Source of the DNA: Myotis daubentonii
Lineage: Eukaryota; Chordata; Mammalia; Chiroptera; Vespertilionidae
DNA length: 64,000 nt
Assembly (NCBI RefSeq): GCF_963259705.1
Contig: NC_081849.1
Span: 52,982,093 to 53,046,092, forward strand
Reading direction: 5' to 3'
In this document: piece by piece, positions 59,630-64,000 of the stretch
Layout: the number at the start of each line of letters is the position of its first letter
Numbering within the stretch: position 1 is the first letter of the stretch
Translations under genes and position numbers: made by a program
Notes under the pieces: model-generated
Databases searched by the model: none
Told to the model about the DNA's origin: nothing
What the model saw: the letters and a program-made list of their open reading frames with translations, nothing else

Positions 59630-60150
59630 TAATAAAGAGTAAATGGGGTCAAATTATATGATGATAGAAGATTTGACTTTGGGTGGTGGGCACACAGTGC
59701 AATATACAGATGCTATGTCATAGAATTGTACATTTGAAACCTATTTAATCTTATTAACCGACTAGAGTCCCGATGCACAAAATTCATGTGGTGGAGGGGG
59801 TCTCCCTCAGCCGGGCCTGCGCTTTCTCCCAATCTGCGACTCCTCACTCCTAACTGCCCTCCTGCTCGCTCCTTACCGCTTGGCTCAATGCCCCTTAACA
59901 CTGTCACGGATGCCGGAGAGGCTCCCACCACCGCCGCTGCACTTGCCAGCCCTGAGCCCAGCTTCTGGCTGAGTGACGCTCCAGCTGTGGGAGCACACTG
60001 ACCACCAAGGGGCAGCTCCTGCATTGAGCATCTGCCCGCTGGTCAATGCACATCACAGTGACGGGTCATTCTGGTCGTTCCGCCATAACAGTCGCTGGGC
60101 TTTTATTATAAAGGTGTCACCCAATACATTTAAATAAAACATTTTTAAAG
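59630..60150 (+). repeat. old repeat split by a Helitron
   Basis: The left part (to 59761) reads TTGGGTGGTGGGCACACAGT, GCAATATACAGATGCTATGT, AGAATTGTACATTTGAAACC and TTATTAACCGA. After the Helitron it resumes at 60115 with TGTCACCCAATACATTTAAA. From memory of this common old mammalian repeat the two parts were contiguous. Confidence 0.65.
59762..60114 (-). mobile_element. non-autonomous HeliBat-type Helitron, copy e
   Basis: On the minus strand the 3' end reads TTTTGTGCATCGGGACTCTAG-like sequence (CTAG at 59762-59765) and the 5' end CCTTTATAATAAAAGCCC (60114 leftward). It contains TGACCACCA and GGGGCAG blocks shared with copy f, and a GC-rich centre with CpGs. It is inserted exactly between A (59761) and T (60115). 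Confidence 0.93.
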
Positions 60151-60239
60151 TAAAATAATTAGTTAAAAAAAAAAGAAAGCAGAAACAGGAATGGAAGTTT
60201 CAAGAGGGTATACATTTCTGTTTTGTTTTCCAATTGTAT

Positions 60240-60295
60240 CCCAACATCCAGAACAAATCCAAGCATTAATGATGCTTCAATAAATATTGGTTTTG
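60240..60295 (+). repeat. L2 3'-end fragment
   Basis: CCCAACATCCAGAACAAATC and GATGCTTCAATAAATATTGG match the L2 3' terminus. Confidence 0.5.
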
Positions 60296-60613
60296 TAAAA
60301 TAAAGATATAACATAATGTGAAGAGTAGTAAGTATAATGAAGTAAAACAGAGTTAGAGGATAGATTACAAAAGGTGCACAGGTTATTATCTTAGACTCTC
60401 ACTTTTCATGAAGGTTCTGCTCCAAGATGTGAGTGGTCCATTCTGTCTCTTTTCACACCTGACCTGTGCAACAATCTCCAGAGCCCCCCTCCCCCCAATA
60501 TCCCATCCCTTTCGCACTACTCTCTTTATTTTTATTTCTCTCTCCAGAAACCCATCTTTGTTTGCATGTAGATCAACTATCTTCTTGAAAAATTAGGAGT
60601 ACAGATTTGTCTT

Positions 60614-61096
60614 AAGATTATGTTTCCTTTGCCCTAACTCAGCCATGGGCAAACTACAGCCCGCGGGCCGGATCTGGCCCATTTGAAATGAATAAAATTA
60701 AAAAAAAAAAAGACTGTACCCTTTTATGTAATGATGTTTACTTTGAATTTATATTAGTTCACACAAACACTCCATCCATGCTTTTGTTCCGGCCCTCCGG
60801 TCCAGTTTAAGAACCCATTGTGGCCCTCCAGTCAAAAAGTTTGCCCACCCCTGCTTAACTGGTTTGGACTGGTTTGGTGCATTGGATAGAGCGTCAGCCT
60901 GCGGACTGAAGGGTACCAGGTTTGATTCAGGTCAAGGGCATGTACCTTGGTTGTGGGCAGATCCCCAGTAAAGAGTGTTCAGGAGGCAGCTGATCCATGT
61001 TTCTCTCTCATTGATGTTTCTAACTCTCTATCCCTCTCCCTTCCTCTCTGTAAAAAATCAATAAAATATATTTTTAAAAAAGATTATGTTTCCTTT
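60614..61096 (+). mobile_element. Ves SINE interrupted near its 5' end by a hAT element
   Basis: A perfect 17-bp duplication AAGATTATGTTTCCTTT (60614-60630, 61080-61096) encloses the SINE. Its first bases GCCCTAACT (60631-60639) are separated from the rest (60861-61079) by a hAT. The body has TTGGATAGAGCGTCAGCCTG, B-box GGTTTGATTC, GGAGGCAGCTGATCCATG and AATCAATAAAATATATTTTT. The segment ACTGGTTTGG is tandemly duplicated after the hAT. Confidence 0.93.
60640..60853. mobile_element. non-autonomous hAT transposon nested in a SINE
   Basis: Ends CAGCCATGGGCAAACT and, complemented from the right, CAGGGGTGGGCAAACTTT are inverted repeats. The interior has ACAGCCCGCGGGCCGGAT and GTTCCGGCCCTCCGGTCC. 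The flanking 8-mers CCCTAACT (60632-60639) and GCTTAACT (60853-60860) agree at 6 of 8 bases, as for an aged hAT duplication. No transposase. Confidence 0.92.
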
Positions 61097-61439
61097 TAAT
61101 TTAATTCCAAACACTCTTTCAGAGATAAAAGACCAGACTATTTATTCTTTACTAGCTTTTAAAAAGAGCTGCTTGCTATAGCCCGCCATGACAAAGTTTT
61201 CACTGTCCATAGTAACTTTTTTTAAAAGCATAATTTATTGCTTTTAAGAGGCTTTATTTGAAACTACGATATCTCCTTCATTATCATTATTCTGGTTATA
61301 TATTTAGTAAAATTAAAAGTTAGTAATTCTGTATCAGTAGCTAAATTTGAGGGCAATGTAAATTTCATTGATCTATAAAATCAACATTATAAAATTATTG
61401 TCACTGACAATCCACTGGTAAAGTATGAGAAAGACTGTG

Positions 61440-61440
<1 letters not shown>
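61097..61440. other. noncoding stretch
   Basis: AT-rich; nothing recognised. Confidence 0.4.

Positions 61441-61484
<44 letters not shown>
61441..61484. repeat. (CA)n microsatellite
   Basis: About 21 CA units with a T interruption near the left end. Confidence 0.97.
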
Positions 61485-61487
<3 letters not shown>

Positions 61488-61915
61488 TTACTTTCTTGTG
61501 GGTACAAATGGACTCTGTTTTATAGTACATGTGAATTCCAAGTACTTGATGCTTAAATATAATAGATGTTCATTAAAAGTGTATTTACTGAATAAAAAAT
61601 ATATAGGTTACCATTCACAATAAACATAAAGGGCATAAAATAAGGTAAGATATATGTTTAAAATATTATTGGAATCTCATGGGGGTACAACCAGACCAGT
61701 TGGGACAGGAAAGAAAGAGTAAAAAATATCAAATAATGGATCTTTGTGGGTTACAAATAATGAATAAGGAAGAAGAGAGAGAATTTTCTTTTTGGTTAAT
61801 CCTCATCCTTCCCACTCATCCTAACACCATAAAAATAACTTTAACTTTGCTGAAATGTAATGTGTACCTCATACATACTTTACTATATGGAAATGACAAG
61901 TTAAGCAGCTATATA
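61485..61915. other. noncoding stretch
   Basis: AT-rich; the 91-codon frame at 61679-61954 has no recognised domain. Confidence 0.4.
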
Positions 61916-62254
61916 CAGCTGACTCTTGAACAACACAGATTTGAACTATGCTGATCTACTTATAAGTGTCAATGTTATTTCTTTAAATACATAAAGTACT
62001 GTTAATGTATTTTCTCTTATGATTTTCTTTTAATAACATTTTTTCTAGCTTACTTTATTATAAGAATACAGTATATAATACATGTAACATACAAAATATG
62101 AATTAATAGACTGTTAACATTCTAGTTAAGGCTCCTGGTCAACAGTTGGCTATTAGTGATTAAATTTTGGGACAGCTAAAATTATACATAGGTTTTTCTA
62201 CTGTGCATGGAGTAATTGGCACCCTTGAGCACCAGGTAACTCAAGGCTCAACTG
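61916..62254 (+). mobile_element. ancient Tigger-type Tc/mariner element
   Basis: A 339-bp non-autonomous copy with left end CAGCTGACTCTTGAACAACA and the right end cut back to CAAGGCTCAACTG, TA on each side (61914-61915, 62255-62256). The interior (TATGATTTTCTTTTAATAAC, AAGAATACAGTATATAATAC) is that of the common mammalian Tigger2-like family. Far more diverged than the element at 39.2 kb. Confidence 0.85.
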
Positions 62255-62256
62255 TA

Positions 62257-63340
62257 ATTTAGACTTTCAATGGGTTCAAATTGCAACACAGAAAATCACT
62301 CAGGTGGACTAGGTTCACCTTTGGTTTGATCACTTACTAACCATGTTAGAGCTTGTGTTGTGTTTGGTTTTTACCTCTGCATACTATGTCTTCCTCTTAA
62401 GATCTTAAGTTCTTATGATCTCACACTCTCCAAATTATTGTTTCCATGATTAGGTTCCTAATTTCTTCTTGAACTTGAAGAAATATGGAGATGTGGGTGA
62501 ATGACCTTTGCTGGAATTTTACAGAGGGGAAGGAGAGAAGGAGAGGAGAGAGAGAGAGAGAGAGAAATTGAGATATCAACTACTGTCTGCTTGTCAAGAC
62601 AGTATATTTTTGAAATTACTGTCTTTGAGGCTACTCCTATCTAGCAGTCAGCTACACTGTTTATCAGGCACTTTAACACAATAAAGTTGAAAAATAGGAT
62701 AAAGGATCTGAACAGAAATAAAGCTGAACGGTCACATAGGCAATAGTGTGTGCAAAATGAAGACGGGGAAATCATCCTCACTTAAAAGCATCCCCAAGGG
62801 TTAAGAATGCAACTGAGATAATGATTTGCTATTTCATATAAATATCTAATGGCTCCAACTTGAAAAACTAGCTATAATGAACAGTCTTATTAAAAAATAA
62901 AAATCACTGAGGGAGCATACAGGAGCAATCCAATCTCGGCAGCACCACTTTATGGGCAGCTCTGGGTATGAAGATCAGTGAAGATGCCAGGCTTCTTAAT
63001 CTATGTTAAGCCTGGTAATTTTTGCTTCTCTATAACTTTCCCCCCCACTAACAAAGCAGGACTCATATACTTCAGTGAAATCAAAGTAGCACAAGATTAT
63101 TTTAAATTGGTTGAACTGAAATTTAATTAAAACATCAGAGATTATATACCACTAAGGGTTAGTTATAAATAAAGCTTCTAAGTACACATAAATTAGATTT
63201 AAATAGCAGATAGTAGTTGAAATTTCATGCTTTGGCTTGAAGCAGTGTTTTTTTAAAAATAATTGAGGGAAAATACAATATTTACACTTTTTGTAATTTA
63301 TATTGCTATCACTGAGCATACCTTATACTAATAATAATTA
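62257..63340. other. noncoding stretch with a short (GA)n
   Basis: A purine-rich (GA)n tract lies at about 62535-62566. Otherwise AT-rich and unassigned. Confidence 0.45.
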
Positions 63341-63970
63341 TCTATATATATAAAACCCTAATATGTGGAACAACTGAACAACCAGTTGCTGTGACATGCA
63401 CTGACCACCAGGGGGCATGTGCGAAACATTGCTGGTATCGGCCATGATGGGTTGGTGGAGCTGGTGAGGGGGGGGGGGGGCACCAGACCATGGTGGGGCG
63501 CTGGTCGCTGTCATGAGGGGGAGCCTCTGGTGGTTACTGAAAGTTCTTTGCTCCCACGTGCCATGGTCCCACCCGACACTCACACCTGCTGCCAGTGCCA
63601 ACCCTGCTCGCACCCACTGCAGCACCAATCGCCGCTGAGGGCTTCTCCACTCCCCGCTGCTCCTGAGAGGCAATCGAGGCAGCAGCCACTGCTCCCACCC
63701 ACTGACGGCACCGGCCCTACTTTGCACCCACTGCTGGTGCCAGCCCCAATCACTCTGCGCTATTAGGAGTGCGAGCCTGGGGCCGGCGCCATCAACGTGT
63801 GGGAGCAGTGGTGACGGAAGTGGAGCTGCTGGCAGACAGGGGAGGGGGGCATGGCGGAAGGGGCTGGGCGAGAGTGCAGAGGATGGGCCAAGACCTGCCC
63901 CTGTGCCCACCACAGCCTCGGGGCCCACAGTTCCTTTCAAGGTGCACGAATTTGTGCACTGGGCTTCTAG
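63341..63970 (+). mobile_element. non-autonomous HeliBat-type Helitron, copy f
   Basis: The 5' end TCTATATATATAAAACCC follows A (63340); the 3' end TTTGTGCACTGGGCTTCTAG precedes T (63971), with a GTGCAC...GTGCAC stem-loop. TGACATGCACTGACCACCAG and GGGGCATGTGCGA are shared with copy e. At 630 bp it is the longest copy, GC-rich, with a G12 run near 63469-63480. The overlapping 200- and 115-codon frames have no helicase or Rep motifs and are not genes. Confidence 0.95.
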
Positions 63971-64000
63971 TGATAATAATAATAACTGAAGTGTTCAAGC

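Noticed and set aside
63338..63940. 200-codon minus-strand frame
   Set aside because: It lies within a GC-rich Helitron, reads across its 5' end, and has no helicase, Rep or other recognisable domain; GC-rich DNA has few stops.

Overview
The window is mammalian nuclear DNA, almost certainly from a vesper bat (Vespertilionidae; Myotis, Eptesicus, Pipistrellus and relatives). The evidence is the repeat content: nine tRNA-derived SINEs of the bat Ves type, six non-autonomous Helitrons of the HeliBat type, two SPIN-type hAT elements, other short hAT and Tc/mariner elements, and young L1 copies with bat-type 3' ends. Helitrons and SPIN elements together are a known signature of vesper bats among mammals. 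The genus cannot be told from this window.

I find no protein-coding gene, exon or functional RNA gene. All open reading frames are short and come from L1 remnants, microsatellites, Helitron interiors or chance in AT-rich DNA. The window is either intergenic or inside one large intron, and nothing in it decides between the two.

Layout. 0-9 kb: possible LTR remnant, (GA)n tracts, a SPIN element at 2.3 kb, a MIR and an L2 each split by a 5'-truncated L1 (3.9 and 8.2 kb), a reverse-strand Ves SINE and a Helitron at 6.4-7.1 kb. 9-20 kb: SINEs at 10.4, 11.5 and 16.5 kb, a Tigger remnant with a transposase start at 14.7-15.1 kb, an L1 that appears to carry a 3' transduction at 15.3 kb, and a 1.7-kb L1 ORF2 3' end at 18.0-19.7 kb. 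20-34 kb: a 1.6-kb ORF2-less half-L1 with matching target-site duplications at 23.9-25.5 kb (the most interesting object here), SINEs at 22.1, 25.7, 26.3 and 33.0 kb, and a hAT at 29.6 kb. 34-49 kb: old MIR and L2 pieces, a homopurine tract, a perfect-TIR Tc/mariner miniature element at 39.2 kb, LTR-like pieces at 40.8-42.0 kb, Helitrons at 45.7 and 48.4 kb. 49-64 kb: an L1 at 54 kb, the second SPIN at 57.3 kb, Helitrons at 57.9, 59.8 and 63.3 kb, a hAT nested inside a Ves SINE at 60.6-61.1 kb, and an ancient Tigger at 61.9 kb.

The insertions give a relative history: MIR, L2 and old L1 are hosts; young L1 and Ves SINEs cut into them; Helitrons and hAT elements cut into old repeats and into at least one SINE. 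Copy-and-paste and cut-and-paste elements were therefore active in overlapping periods. Family names rest on recognition by eye, without a library search.
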